A DNA stretch of 64,000 nt from Oceanobacillus zhaokaii (GCF_003352005.1 NZ_CP024848.1:443001-507000), one strand, 5' to 3'. Counted from the stretch's first letter, positions 9,177 to 17,351 are shown. Notes: generated from the sequence alone by a model not told the origin. A program made the numbers and translations.

Positions 9177-9659
9177 ATGTTTATTTTTTGGCTCCAGGTT
9201 GGGTTGGCTATAACTATTTTTCTGCTCTCTACATTAGCTGCTTTGTATGAAGGGAGCGGAATTTTCTATCATATATTTGAATGGGAGTATTCGACTCCTT
9301 TTTCCAAATTAATAAATGGAGAAGTAACTAATGCTGGTGACATAGTAGTTCTTGATCACTTTGTGTTTGCTGCTAAATATTCTCCAACTTTCCCTATAAT
9401 TATGACATTATGTGGAATATATTTACTGGTTTTGATTGGTTATTTTATTTTTAGAAAATCAAGAAGATTTATTAGATATACTTTTATTTTAGGAATTCTA
9501 TTGTTTCTTTTAAGTAGCTCCTTAATAAACGCTCATACAATTGGTGGGAAATCATTCTTTTTTACCTTCTTGGTAAGTGGTTCAATGTGTTTAATAATTC
9601 CATTGATTATATATATTGTTTTATTATTTAAGAACAAAACACACAAGGGGCTAAGTTGA
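9177..9659 (+). CDS. Four-TM membrane protein, DUF4306/YjdJ-like
   Basis: A membrane protein of 160 residues with four hydrophobic helices, at roughly residues 3-22, 77-97, 103-120 and 128-150. After helix 1 come ALYEGSG and an EWEYSTPFSKLINGEVT loop, features I associate with the Bacillus YjdJ (DUF4306) family, whose function is unknown. ATG at 9177 is chosen because AAGGGAG ends 7 bases upstream. ATG at 9171 is too close to that site. The stop codon lies inside the terminator stem. Confidence 0.65.
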   Translation: MFIFWLQVGLAITIFLLSTLAALYEGSGIFYHIFEWEYSTPFSKLINGEVTNAGDIVVLDHFVFAAKYSPTFPIIMTLCGIYLLVLIGYFIFRKSRRFIRYTFILGILLFLLSSSLINAHTIGGKSFFFTFLVSGSMCLIIPLIIYIVLLFKNKTHKGLS

Positions 9660-9678
9660 AGCCGTGTGTGTTTTGTTC
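9632..9678 (+). terminator. Terminator overlapping the end of the DUF4306-like gene
   Basis: The 13-bp stem GAACAAAACACAC/GTGTGTTTTGTTC closes around the stop codon at 9657-9659, and its descending arm contains a T run. Confidence 0.7.
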
Positions 9679-9834
9679 GTATCTCTTATTAGTTACTTCT
9701 CCCTTCTATTTAATGGCTTATGTAAAAAAGAGGAATCATTATTGAAGTAGTGGCATAGAATAAATATTAAGCAAATTTTTACCTAACCAATCAAAATATG
9801 CTAAGAGACTTGGACGGGAAACTTTCTCCCTACA

Positions 9835-9895
9835 TAAGTGCAACTAAGGTTGTCACGTAATGGATTGGTAACAACCAAGTTTTCTAAAAATCTAT
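9835..9895 (+). repeat. Short dispersed repeat with internal dyad (copy A)
   Basis: AAGTGCAACTAAGGTTGTCA followed by a gap and GGTAACAACCAAGTTTTCTAA can fold as GGTTGT/ACAACC. A second copy with the same layout lies at 58172-58223. The rest of 9680-9900 is AT-rich sequence with no visible gene. Confidence 0.6.
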
Positions 9896-9903
9896 TGATG
9901 TTA

Positions 9904-9943
9904 CTTGCATGCAGTTGCAAGCAGTTTACAACTATGTTAAACT
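9904..9943 (+). promoter_or_regulatory. Promoter and candidate operator of the RHH gene
   Basis: TTGCAA (9915-9920) and TAAACT (9938-9943) are 17 bp apart. Overlapping the -35 box, a repeated GCAGTTgcaaGCAGTT pattern with a TGCATGCA palindrome at its left edge could be bound by the ribbon-helix-helix protein encoded directly downstream. This is inferred from layout. Confidence 0.4.
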
Positions 9944-9964
9944 GGATAGCCTGGAGGTGCATGT

Positions 9965-10132
9965 ATGAGCAAGCTGAAGAACAGAACGCGTATATCTAAC
10001 GCGGTCGACAAGGATCTGTGGAATAAAATGCAAGAACTTTCAAAGACAACTCAGGTTCCAATTAGTAAGTTACTAGATAATGCGATTAAATTATTGCTTG
10101 AATCATATAAAGAGAAAAAAGGTAAAAAGTAG
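9965..10132 (+). CDS. Ribbon-helix-helix DNA-binding protein
   Basis: A 55-residue protein. Its N-terminal strand NRTRISNAVDKDLWNKM is followed by two helices with VPISKLLDNAIKLLLES, the compact ribbon-helix-helix fold (RHH_3 type) used by Arc/MetJ-like dimeric repressors and some antitoxins. The tail is very basic (YKEKKGKK). GGAGGTG lies 4-5 bases upstream of ATG 9965. No toxin gene is recognisable next to it. The next gene encodes an unrelated hypothetical protein 130 bases away. Confidence 0.75.
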   Translation: MSKLKNRTRISNAVDKDLWNKMQELSKTTQVPISKLLDNAIKLLLESYKEKKGKK

Positions 10133-10260
10133 GGTGGCTCAAAAGTAAATGTATTTAACCTCTTTGCCCCTACTCTTCCCTCTTTAAACAACTCCCCGAG
10201 ATCAAGCATATTAATCTTATATTATCCTTATTAAAATCTTAAAAATAGAAGGAGGTCATT

Positions 10261-10560
10261 ATGATGACAATTGCAGCGTACTGTGGTGATTTTGAATTTA
10301 CTGTCCTGGAATTTGTCTTTACAATTACAAAAGATGTAGAAAAGAAAATCAAGAAAAGAAAATTATTTTATGAAGAGCAAATAACACGTTATGTAAAGAA
10401 AAAAGTAGATCAATTCTTTCTTGGGTTTAAAATGCATGAACATATTTTAACCGTTTACAAAAATGAGGCATACAATACGATTATGTTCCGTTTGCAGCAT
10501 ATCCTGAAAGAAAAGAATATCTTCCGTGTTATTGAAACTGCAATAGGTTCGGATTTATAA
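10261..10560 (+). CDS. Hypothetical 99-residue protein
   Basis: AAGGAGG lies upstream of ATG 10261, and a second ATG follows at once. The protein begins MMTIAAYCGDFEFTVLEFVF and then becomes basic and helical (DVEKKIKKRKLFYEEQITRYVKKK is its charged core). It has one cysteine and no transmembrane segment or known motif that I recognise. It ends in an aliphatic helix. A strong ribosome binding site and a following 13-bp inverted repeat support a real gene. Function unknown. Confidence 0.6.
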   Translation: MMTIAAYCGDFEFTVLEFVFTITKDVEKKIKKRKLFYEEQITRYVKKKVDQFFLGFKMHEHILTVYKNEAYNTIMFRLQHILKEKNIFRVIETAIGSDL

Positions 10561-10593
10561 ATGGAAACATCAATATCCCTTAAACATCCACTT

Positions 10594-10628
10594 CCCATTA
10601 TACTTGGCGGTAACTCAAGTATAATGGG
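10594..10628. repeat. Inverted repeat after the hypothetical gene
   Basis: CCCATTATACTTG and CAAGTATAATGGG form a perfect 13-bp stem with a 9-base loop. Neither strand has a T-tract, so this is either a weak terminator or an RNA-stabilising hairpin. Confidence 0.5.
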
Positions 10629-10710
10629 CGGGAGAAACTGCAAATCCATAAATCCCTCATAGATCTTTCCTCTAAGAGAAAGTCTAACGCTAGGTAATTA
10701 TTGAAATGGA

Positions 10711-10758
10711 AAAAGTACAGCAGGGTCGCCTTAGTTAGCACCTCCTGCTATACTTTTT
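10711..10758 (-). terminator. Terminator of the AlaX-type gene
   Basis: AAAAGTACAGCAGG pairs with CCTGCTATACTTTT (one mismatch). On the reverse strand the hairpin is followed by a T run directly after the stop codon of the editing-protein gene. Confidence 0.7.
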
Positions 10759-11924
10759 TATGCTTCGTTTCTAATAAACTCATAGAATCGTACTGCATCC
10801 TCACCGGAGGTAAATCCTGCTTGTGCTGATTGATCATTTCCTCCGCCTTCTCCATTAAAAGCTGGGAGATGCTCCTTGAAAAAATTCCCGCATGAGAGGT
10901 TTTCGGAGCCACTATGATAAAGCAGGACTTTATTTTCAGCTATACTGGCAAATAATACGATAATCGCTTGCTCGGCGACAATCTTTGCAGCCAAGCGCTG
11001 CATATCCTTCAGTGATTTATCTGGAAAAACATGTGATAAAAATTTCCCTTCCATACTTGAAATCAGCTCTTTAGCTAAATAAGCTTCATTCTCCTCTTTA
11101 ATGCTAGCAAGCTCTGTCTGAACTTGCTTGTATCCTTGTTCCCATTTGTCAAAACGGTCAAGAATATCTTTTCGACCGGTATTGAACTTTTCTGAAAGGG
11201 TATTGAGAATTTCAAGACTTTCATGAAAATCAGCCAATGCACGATTGCCGCATTTAAAATGAATTCTTGTTGCATTTTTTAGTTTCTCAGCTTTGAGTAA
11301 TTTAATGATGCCAATTTGCCCAGTTCGTGCCACATGTGTACCGCCGCATGCATTGTATTCCACACCCTTGATTTCGACGATGCGAATGTTTTCTGTTACC
11401 TTTGGCATTTTAACTACTGGAATACTCATAAGTTGTTCGTTGCTTACAAAATAACTAGAAATTTCTAAGTTCAGATAGATGTGTTTATTTACTACTTGCT
11501 CAACTATCTTGAGCTGTCCATTAGTAAACTCGGATAGACCAATGTCTATTGTCACATCCTCTGTTCCAAGATGAAAACTAACCGTTTGCGCTTGCAGCAG
11601 ATCTCGAAAGACAGAAGATAATAAATGCTGGCCACTATGATGCTGCATATGATCAAATCGTCTGGCCCAATCAAGCTCACAGGTCACTCTAACCGTTTCA
11701 GGCAACCGTTCAACCTGGTGAACAACTTCACCGTCCTCTAAAAAAACATCCAAAACCAGGATTCCACCGATAGTGCCTAAGTCACAGGGCTGTCCGCCAC
11801 CATGAGGATAGAAAGCAGTTTCCTCGAGAATGACGAAATATTTCCCATCTCTTTCTATTGAATCGTTGATTGTTGCTTTCCATACTTTCTCATATGCAGA
11901 TTCATAATATAGCTTTCTTGTCAT
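10758..11924 (-). CDS. AlaX-type alanyl-tRNA editing protein with DHHA1 domain
   Basis: A 388-residue free-standing homologue of the AlaRS editing and C-terminal domains, expected to hydrolyse Ser- or Gly-mischarged tRNA-Ala. The zinc/catalytic site is split between H96xxxH100 (in HMQHHSGQHLL) and C193GGTH197. The Gly-rich stretch FYPHGGGQP near residue 40 is also diagnostic. A coiled-coil linker at about 240-290 leads to a DHHA1 domain ending in a GEGGGNDQSAQAG motif. No aminoacylation domain is present. AGGAGG precedes the ATG. It is a single-gene unit with its own terminator. Confidence 0.88.
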   Translation of the reverse strand: MTRKLYYESAYEKVWKATINDSIERDGKYFVILEETAFYPHGGGQPCDLGTIGGILVLDVFLEDGEVVHQVERLPETVRVTCELDWARRFDHMQHHSGQHLLSSVFRDLLQAQTVSFHLGTEDVTIDIGLSEFTNGQLKIVEQVVNKHIYLNLEISSYFVSNEQLMSIPVVKMPKVTENIRIVEIKGVEYNACGGTHVARTGQIGIIKLLKAEKLKNATRIHFKCGNRALADFHESLEILNTLSEKFNTGRKDILDRFDKWEQGYKQVQTELASIKEENEAYLAKELISSMEGKFLSHVFPDKSLKDMQRLAAKIVAEQAIIVLFASIAENKVLLYHSGSENLSCGNFFKEHLPAFNGEGGGNDQSAQAGFTSGEDAVRFYEFIRNEA

Positions 11925-11950
11925 GATACTTTCCTCCTGTTCGCTGATGT

Positions 11951-12724
11951 TTAATGAATCGCCGACTGTTTCTCTCTTTTTCCCTTTCGAATAAAAAATA
12001 CCAATAATCCAATCGAAACGATAATCAAAATTGCAATTGTAATTGCAATATAAGTGGGATTTTTATTGATGCTGTCCGGGATAAATCTAGTCGCTATCGG
12101 ACCTATAGCCATAATGATTGGTAGATAAATTGTAAACCATGTCTTTGTGTAAATAGCCGCAGCGATAAAAATGATGATGTCTGCAATTAAAATCAAGTTA
12201 TTTTGCAGTGGTGTTGCAATAAAGAAAGGTTCTGTATCTAGTTTCATTTCTAATAGTAGAATGACCACAAATACTCCTGTTAGTACTAGCTGAAGGGCAA
12301 TACCGACAATATAAAAACTTTTCGAATGAAATATTTTTGGAAGTACGTTAACAAGAAAGAATCCGTAAATGATAAAGGATAAAATCACCATTCCTAGTCC
12401 AATCCATACCCCTGTTTTTGACAGTGAAATTGTCCCTCTAATAGCAGGTCCTATACTGAAATATGCAAGCAATAGGAAGGTAACGAGCGGTACTAAACCT
12501 GCAAATTGACCGAAATCAAAGCCCATTTCTTTCCCAATCATTTTCATATATTTTCTTGGACTACCTCCTGTGATATCTTCGACGCTTTTTCCTTTTGCCT
12601 CAGCTTCTTGTAAATGATCGCTGAGCTCCTCGATAATGTCATCAATTTGCTGATCATTTTTTCCCTTTGACATTAAGTACATGCGTAATTCAATGATAAA
12701 TTGCTCAGATTTCTGATTTAGCAT
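11951..12724 (-). CDS. HAAS-domain multi-TM membrane protein
   Basis: A 257-residue protein. The first ~70 residues are a soluble helical HAAS-type domain (DDIIEELSDHLQEAEAKGKS) of the kind found next to PadR regulators. Six or seven hydrophobic helices follow, and the C-terminus is basic (FFIRKGKREKQ). I chose ATG at 12724, 9 bases after AAGGAG, rather than 12742. The start lies within the padR coding region, so the two genes are coupled. HAAS proteins are thought to pass a membrane or ligand signal to the PadR partner. The signal here is unknown. Confidence 0.75.
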   Translation of the reverse strand: MLNQKSEQFIIELRMYLMSKGKNDQQIDDIIEELSDHLQEAEAKGKSVEDITGGSPRKYMKMIGKEMGFDFGQFAGLVPLVTFLLLAYFSIGPAIRGTISLSKTGVWIGLGMVILSFIIYGFFLVNVLPKIFHSKSFYIVGIALQLVLTGVFVVILLLEMKLDTEPFFIATPLQNNLILIADIIIFIAAAIYTKTWFTIYLPIIMAIGPIATRFIPDSINKNPTYIAITIAILIIVSIGLLVFFIRKGKREKQSAIH

Positions 12725-13055
12725 TTTGTTCATCTCCTTCACCCAATATAGAATTCATTCCGAAAGATAATTGCCGCCATTGTTCCTTGAAAAGCTGGAG
12801 CTCCTTTTCCCCCTCTGCAGTGATTGTGTAATATTTCCTTTTCGGTCCGTTTGGAGATTTTCTAAGCTCTGTTGCCACAAGATTGTGTTTCTGCAAACGC
12901 ATTAGTACTGGATAAATACTGCCCTCACTCACTACAGCGAATTCATGCTTCTGCAGCTTTTCGATGATTTCATATCCATAGGTTTCCCCCTTCGCAATTA
13001 GTGCAAGTAAACTCCCATCAAGCAACCCTTTAAGCATTTGACTAGATGTAGACAA
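12705..13055 (-). CDS. PadR-family transcriptional regulator
   Basis: A 116-residue winged-helix repressor with the PadR signature YGYEIIEKLQKHEFAVVSEGSIYPVLMRLQKHNLV and the wing GPKRKYYTITAEGEKEL (quoted as landmarks, near residues 25-60 and 70-85). TTG at 13055 is the better start because GAGGTGA lies 6 bases upstream, and the GTG at 13064 would itself be part of that site. It forms an overlapping pair with the HAAS membrane protein. A large inverted repeat directly upstream is probably its operator. Confidence 0.85.
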   Translation of the reverse strand: MSTSSQMLKGLLDGSLLALIAKGETYGYEIIEKLQKHEFAVVSEGSIYPVLMRLQKHNLVATELRKSPNGPKRKYYTITAEGEKELQLFKEQWRQLSFGMNSILGEGDEQNAKSEI

Positions 13056-13085
13056 GTTATTCACCTCAAAACAAAGATTATAAAT

Positions 13086-13121
13086 CTATCTTACAATACA
13101 GTATAGTGTTTTGCAAGATAG
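13086..13121. promoter_or_regulatory. Candidate PadR operator
   Basis: CTATCTTACAATAC and GTTTTGCAAGATAG form an inverted repeat (12 of 14 positions pair) around an 8-base centre. It lies about 30 bases upstream of the padR start. Confidence 0.6.
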
Positions 13122-13225
13122 TGAAAGTTGTTTTTTTATTAAATATTTATTTGTTATTATGATAGTAGCAAAAACGTTAAAAATAAGAAGAGGTCATTTA
13201 TTGATTTAAAAGGAGATAAGAAGGT

Positions 13226-13444
13226 ATGAAACTAATAAAGCATAACGAAGAAAGTAATCTACCCGAAAAGTTAGCAAAACCAGCTGTAAGAGCGCTTGAA
13301 AGTGCTGGGATTTCACGACTGGAGCAAGTTGCAAAGCTCCGCGAATCAGAGTTATTGAAGTTACATGGGATGGGGCCAAAAGCAATAGAGCAACTTCGGA
13401 TTGCCTTAGATGCAAAGGGGCTATCATTTGCTGAAGAATCTTGA
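13226..13444 (+). CDS. Small helix-hairpin-helix DNA-binding protein (RNAP alpha-CTD-like)
   Basis: A 72-residue protein. It resembles the C-terminal domain of the RNA polymerase alpha subunit, with LAKPAVRALESAGISRLEQV followed by LLKLHGMGPKAIEQLRIAL, that is, two helix-hairpin-helix-like units with a GMGPKA turn that would contact the DNA backbone. There is no alpha N-terminal domain, so it is a free-standing protein of unknown role and not rpoA. AAGGAGATAAGAAGG precedes the ATG. It diverges from the padR operon and shares a terminator region with the MFS gene. Confidence 0.75.
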   Translation: MKLIKHNEESNLPEKLAKPAVRALESAGISRLEQVAKLRESELLKLHGMGPKAIEQLRIALDAKGLSFAEES

Positions 13445-13494
13445 TGATGAAGCATTTTATACAAAAAAACTGAAAAATTGTCTATAATCAAAAA

Positions 13495-13543
13495 GAGACC
13501 GTCTTATCCAAGGCTGAAATTCATGGCGTTTAAGACAGTCTCC
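13495..13543. terminator. Bidirectional terminator after the MFS gene
   Basis: GAGACCGTCTTA and TAAGACAGTCTC (one mismatch) form a stem flanked by a T run on the reverse strand and a T-rich tail on the forward strand, between the convergent HhH and MFS genes. Confidence 0.75.
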
Positions 13544-13559
13544 TATTTTCATAAAACTT

Positions 13560-14723
13560 TTAGCTAGGCGCGTTTCTTTCACGCTTATTGTATGACGTGA
13601 TAGAAATAAGTGCAGTTATCAAAGCGACGATAACAAATAGTCCGCCAATTGTTGGATTTTGTTCAACCGAAGCTTGTTCAATAACAATTCCACCGACCGA
13701 GGAACCGAAGGCAATACCCAAGTGTACTGCTGAGTTATTTAAACTAATTTGAATGTTCGAAGTCTCAGGCGCAGCTTGCATTAAATAGCTTTGCATTGGT
13801 GGTGTGAGTGCCCAACTCATCATACCCCAAATAATCATGATTATGATAAATAGTGGAAGTGAGAAAGTTGTGTATGGAATTGCAAAAATCGCTATGCCGA
13901 ATAGTAAGACAACAGAGAGAATCGCAGGCTTTGCCCCAAATCGATCGGCGAATGTTCCACCAATAAATCCTCCACTTACTGCGGCGATTCCGAATACAAA
14001 GTAAATGATACTTACCCATGTTCCATCAAGCCCCATTGTGGATTTTACAAATGGTGTTAAATAAGCATAGAGTACTGTATGACCAGCGAGCATAATAAAT
14101 GTAGTAGACTGTGCAAATAACACGACAACATTTTTAAGTGATCCGATTTGTTTTTTAATTGAAATTTGTTCGGTAGGAGCTATTTTACCCATAAACAGGA
14201 ATATTGCTGTAATCGAAAATAGACTCAAAATCGCAATCATTGCAAAAGGTGCGCGCCAACCAAATGTATTTCCGAGCATTAACCCGATTGGAACTCCTAA
14301 GACAAGAGAACCACTAACCCCCATATTTACAATCCCAATTGCACGTCCACGATATTTGTGTTCAACAATATTTGCAGCCATGACAACACATAAGACTATG
14401 AGCAGGGAACTACTTGCAGCTGAAATCATCCTGGAGGTGAATAGAATTGTATAGGAGGGGCTAAAAACGGCGACAAGATTACCTAGGAAAAAAATAAATA
14501 GCGTGATTAATGTTAATTTTTTTCTCTCTACCTTTGCCGTTAAAAATGACAAAATCGGTGCTGATATAGCGAATGTAAGTGAAAAAATGGTAATTAATAA
14601 TCCGGCTTGTCCTAGACTAACATCTAAATCAGTCGCAACTAAATCCAGAATTCCCCCAATAATCAATTCAACCATTCCTACTACAAAAGAAACAATTGTT
14701 AATAAATATACGCGTTTATCCAT
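13560..14723 (-). CDS. MFS transporter, DHA1-type (12 TM)
   Basis: A 387-residue transporter with twelve predicted helices. The loop 2-3 and loop 8-9 regions carry degenerate MFS motifs (LTAKVERKKLTL, GTFADRFGAKPA), and helix 4-5 contains MGVSGSLVLGVPIG like the drug-exporter antiporter motif C. The order of motifs suits the AraJ/YdhP-like DHA1 exporters. The substrate (drug, sugar or amino acid) cannot be read. The gene is alone, and a dispersed repeat lies beyond its promoter side. Confidence 0.85.
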   Translation of the reverse strand: MDKRVYLLTIVSFVVGMVELIIGGILDLVATDLDVSLGQAGLLITIFSLTFAISAPILSFLTAKVERKKLTLITLFIFFLGNLVAVFSPSYTILFTSRMISAASSSLLIVLCVVMAANIVEHKYRGRAIGIVNMGVSGSLVLGVPIGLMLGNTFGWRAPFAMIAILSLFSITAIFLFMGKIAPTEQISIKKQIGSLKNVVVLFAQSTTFIMLAGHTVLYAYLTPFVKSTMGLDGTWVSIIYFVFGIAAVSGGFIGGTFADRFGAKPAILSVVLLFGIAIFAIPYTTFSLPLFIIIMIIWGMMSWALTPPMQSYLMQAAPETSNIQISLNNSAVHLGIAFGSSVGGIVIEQASVEQNPTIGGLFVIVALITALISITSYNKRERNAPS

Positions 14724-15387
14724 ATTATGACGCCTTTCTTCATTTAGATACCTATAATACCTTTACCATATTAAGCTTATTCAATCCAGAATTCAAGGCA
14801 TAATAAAAATGGGCTTATTCGTATTTTAGATAATCTGCGAACTAGTTTAATGTGGCAAGGGCTCTCGGATCAGTCGCTCCAGAAATACACTTCGCGCACG
14901 TTAGGGGAGCTGGTGAGCCAACTTGCGCTGACGCACTTCAGAGTCTCATTTAGGCTCCTCTTCCCGCAGGACAAGGAAGGCTTCGGCAGCATTGCATCGC
15001 AATCAGACAAATTGCTTTTTATTTTCGAAGAGTCTTCGTGTATTTCTTCCGCTGGGGACTGTGAAGTAACTAAAGATGCAAACCTATTAATGATCGTAAT
15101 TGATTGCAAGGAATGGAGCCTCTTGTAAATAGAACCGCCATTCAAATTTGAAATCACAATTTTTTCTAGTTAACAGTTTATATCGACTACGAAACATCAT
15201 TAATTAATTAAAAAGTAATCGCCTTTTAGAAAACAGAATTAACAAAGGAAATTGTAGAGAAGGGCTAATCTGCGTGAAGAACGTAGATAATCGTTAAAGA
15301 ATCAGGATTATCTTTACAAAGAGGAAAATAATGTTGAAATTTGCTATAATTGAGTTACCTTAAGAACTTTGGAAAGAGGGAAAATAA
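14724..15387. other. Intergenic region of 664 bp
   Basis: It holds the MFS promoter side, a full copy of the dispersed repeat (14831-15075) and the promoter of the squalene/phytoene-synthase-like gene. That promoter is an extended -10 element, TTTGCTATAAT, with TATAAT at 15345-15350. No gene is supported, although the repeat is open in two opposite frames. Confidence 0.6.
14831..15075 (+). repeat. Dispersed intergenic repeat, full copy
   Basis: The left end is CTGCGAACTAG. Next come CTCGGATCAGTCGCTCCAGA and AATACACTTCGCGCACGTTA, then AGGGGAGCTGGTGAGCC, then CTCCTCTTCCCGCAGGACAAG, and the right end is GTGTATTTCTTCCGCTGGGGAC. The word AATACAC near the left and TGTATTT near the right are inverted relative to each other, so the element could fold end to end. 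Related copies are at 46495-46675, 30683-30856 and (partial, reversed) 881-955. Confidence 0.8.
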
Positions 15388-16206
15388 GTGAGTAACAATA
15401 CGAAACTTCATAAGGATGCAATGCGTGTGCTTAAGCAAACAAGCAGAACGTTCTTCATTCCGATAAATATATTAAATCCTACCCTAAAAAACACTGTAGG
15501 TTCAGCATATCTATGTATGCGAGCAATTGACGAGATTGAAGACCATGAAACATTGGATCCCGATGTAAAGCAACGTCTGTTGCTTACAACAGCAGAACTT
15601 TTGAAAAAGCCATTCGATGTAGAAGCATATGTTCAATTATTAAAGCCATACGAATCACAGTTACCTGAAGTGACATTAAGGCTAGGTGACTGGTTAGCCG
15701 TTTGTCCGGAAGCGATTCGTGACAAGGTGAAAGAATCAACAAGTATTATGGCGAAGGGAATGGCAAAATGGGTAGAAAAGAACTGGGTCGTTAAAACAAA
15801 AGAGGATTTGGATGAGTATACCTATTATGTAGCAGGCTTAGTAGGGGTTATGTTATCTGATATATGGAAATGGTATGACAACACAGAGACAGATCATGAT
15901 TTAGCAATTGGCTATGGAAGAGGATTACAAGCAGTAAATATGCTGCGTAATCAGGATGAAGATGCTGAGCGGGGCGTGAAGTTTTTACCAGATGGCTGGA
16001 CAAGAAATGATATGTTCGAATACGCAACAGCGAATTTAGAAATGGCTGATAAATACATTAAATCAATTGATACTAGAAACATTATACTATTTTGTAAAAT
16101 TCCACTTGCATTAGCCAAGAAAACATTAAAATCATTAAAGAGTGGAGAAGAGAAAATGTCTCGTGCAGAGGTTGAAGATACAGTTGATAAAATTTTAAAT
16201 AAATAA
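15388..16206 (+). CDS. Squalene/phytoene synthase-family protein, YisP-like
   Basis: A 272-residue all-helical prenyl-diphosphate enzyme, starting at GTG with AGAGGG upstream. The first Asp-rich motif is D48EIED52. The second region reads NMLRN188QDED192. In CrtM and squalene synthases the position of N188 is usually Asp (LRDxxED), so one metal-binding acidic residue is changed. Bacillus YisP, a relative, is a farnesyl-diphosphate phosphatase rather than a C30 synthase, and the change here fits a similar non-condensing role. No carotenoid or hopanoid genes are adjacent. The next gene encodes a stressosome protein. The family is certain, the reaction is inferred. Confidence 0.8.
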   Translation: MSNNTKLHKDAMRVLKQTSRTFFIPINILNPTLKNTVGSAYLCMRAIDEIEDHETLDPDVKQRLLLTTAELLKKPFDVEAYVQLLKPYESQLPEVTLRLGDWLAVCPEAIRDKVKESTSIMAKGMAKWVEKNWVVKTKEDLDEYTYYVAGLVGVMLSDIWKWYDNTETDHDLAIGYGRGLQAVNMLRNQDEDAERGVKFLPDGWTRNDMFEYATANLEMADKYIKSIDTRNIILFCKIPLALAKKTLKSLKSGEEKMSRAEVEDTVDKILNK

Positions 16207-16315
16207 ACATTACTAAAACGGTAGCCTAACTAATCTTGTTAAATTAGTATATTCATTCGCTAACAATATACATTATGGTAGGAATTAATATATAACAGTG
16301 AGTGGGGGATGGGAT

Positions 16316-17128
16316 TTGGAGCACAAAGGGGACTCTGAAAAAAAACATAATATAGTCGTTAATAAACTGAGAGAAATAAACATCGAAATCTATGATGAAG
16401 TCAAGTCATATTATCAAGATACCATAGAATTAAATGTAGTAATTGATGAATTGGTTGAGCTTGTTAGTCAAGGTCTAGAATCCAAGGAATTTATCGGACC
16501 TGCTGAATTACTTGGAGTAAAAATTGGGAAAATGACGCTTAAAAATGATATGAAATTGGATACTGCAATTGAGCAAATTACAGATGTGCGCCGTTTGTTT
16601 TGGCAAAAGATACGAAGCATTGTACTAGTATCAGAGTTATCGATTGATACTGTGCTTGCGATTTCAGATGTTTTCAATCCGGTTTTTGATCGTATTATAT
16701 ACGCAGTTAGCACGATGCATAATAAGTCATTTAAGGAATCGTTTGAAAGGCAAGAGGAAGAGTTACTTAGACTGTCTGCACCTGTTGTTCCGATAATTGA
16801 TGGGTTTGCAGTTTTACCAATTGTTGGTGAAATGACTGAAAAGCGTTCTGAGCTTTTGATGAGAACGGTTTTACAAGAGGCCACAGCCCAAGAATTAGAA
16901 TATCTTTTCATTGATTTATCAGGCGCAATGATCATTGATACATTAATAGCTAATAATCTATTTAAGATTGTCGATACCTTAGAGCTTGTGGGAATAAAAA
17001 CAATCTTATCCGGAATTCGCCCTGAAGTTTCGCAGACCATGGTTAGCCTTGGCGTTAATTTTAACCGAATCGAAAAATATAATACATTGAGACACGCACT
17101 GTCTAGCTATGTGACAATCAATAAGTAG
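16316..17128 (+). CDS. RsbR-type stressosome protein (STAS domain)
   Basis: A 270-residue protein. The N-terminal half is a helical non-haem-globin-like RsbR domain, and the C-terminal half (about 150-270) is a STAS domain with VPIIDGFAVLPIVGEM, the IDLSGA..IDT loop and ILSGIRPEVSQTM. These match RsbRA-family co-antagonists, which assemble with RsbS and RsbT and release RsbT to activate the sigma-B cascade. Ser/Thr residues are present in both loops where RsbT phosphorylates the family. TTG at 16316 follows GGGGG by 7 bases, and the upstream GTG 16298 lacks a ribosome site. No rsbS, rsbT or other rsb gene is adjacent, so it is an orphan paralogue. Confidence 0.85.
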   Translation: MEHKGDSEKKHNIVVNKLREINIEIYDEVKSYYQDTIELNVVIDELVELVSQGLESKEFIGPAELLGVKIGKMTLKNDMKLDTAIEQITDVRRLFWQKIRSIVLVSELSIDTVLAISDVFNPVFDRIIYAVSTMHNKSFKESFERQEEELLRLSAPVVPIIDGFAVLPIVGEMTEKRSELLMRTVLQEATAQELEYLFIDLSGAMIIDTLIANNLFKIVDTLELVGIKTILSGIRPEVSQTMVSLGVNFNRIEKYNTLRHALSSYVTINK

Positions 17129-17224
17129 AGAAAACGATTAATATTATTCACTTTAATATTGAAATGACATTGAAATGATTAAAAATCGGTTTGTAATACA
17201 TAATATATATAAGAGATTTAACTG

Positions 17225-17273
17225 ATCCCAATAAATTTAATCAATTAAATGATTGAATGTATTGGGATTTTTT
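17225..17273 (+). terminator. Terminator of the RsbR-like gene
   Basis: ATCCCAATA pairs with TATTGGGAT, and the stem extends imperfectly through AATTTAATCA/TGATTGAAT. Six T follow. Confidence 0.8.
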
Positions 17274-17351
17274 AACTGCGAAAAAGTATGGTCTATTCTC
17301 TTTTAAGATTATGTTTCTGTATGGTCATTTGTGAAATTATTTAAAAAAGAC

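Noticed and set aside
9965..10560. RHH protein plus following gene as a toxin-antitoxin pair
   Set aside because: The gap is 130 bases, the second protein has no toxin motif, and there is no overlap or coupling. Not enough support.
14850..15157. Open frames of more than 90 codons on both strands over the same intergenic stretch
   Set aside because: They coincide with the dispersed repeat and lack ribosome sites. The same frames are broken in other copies.
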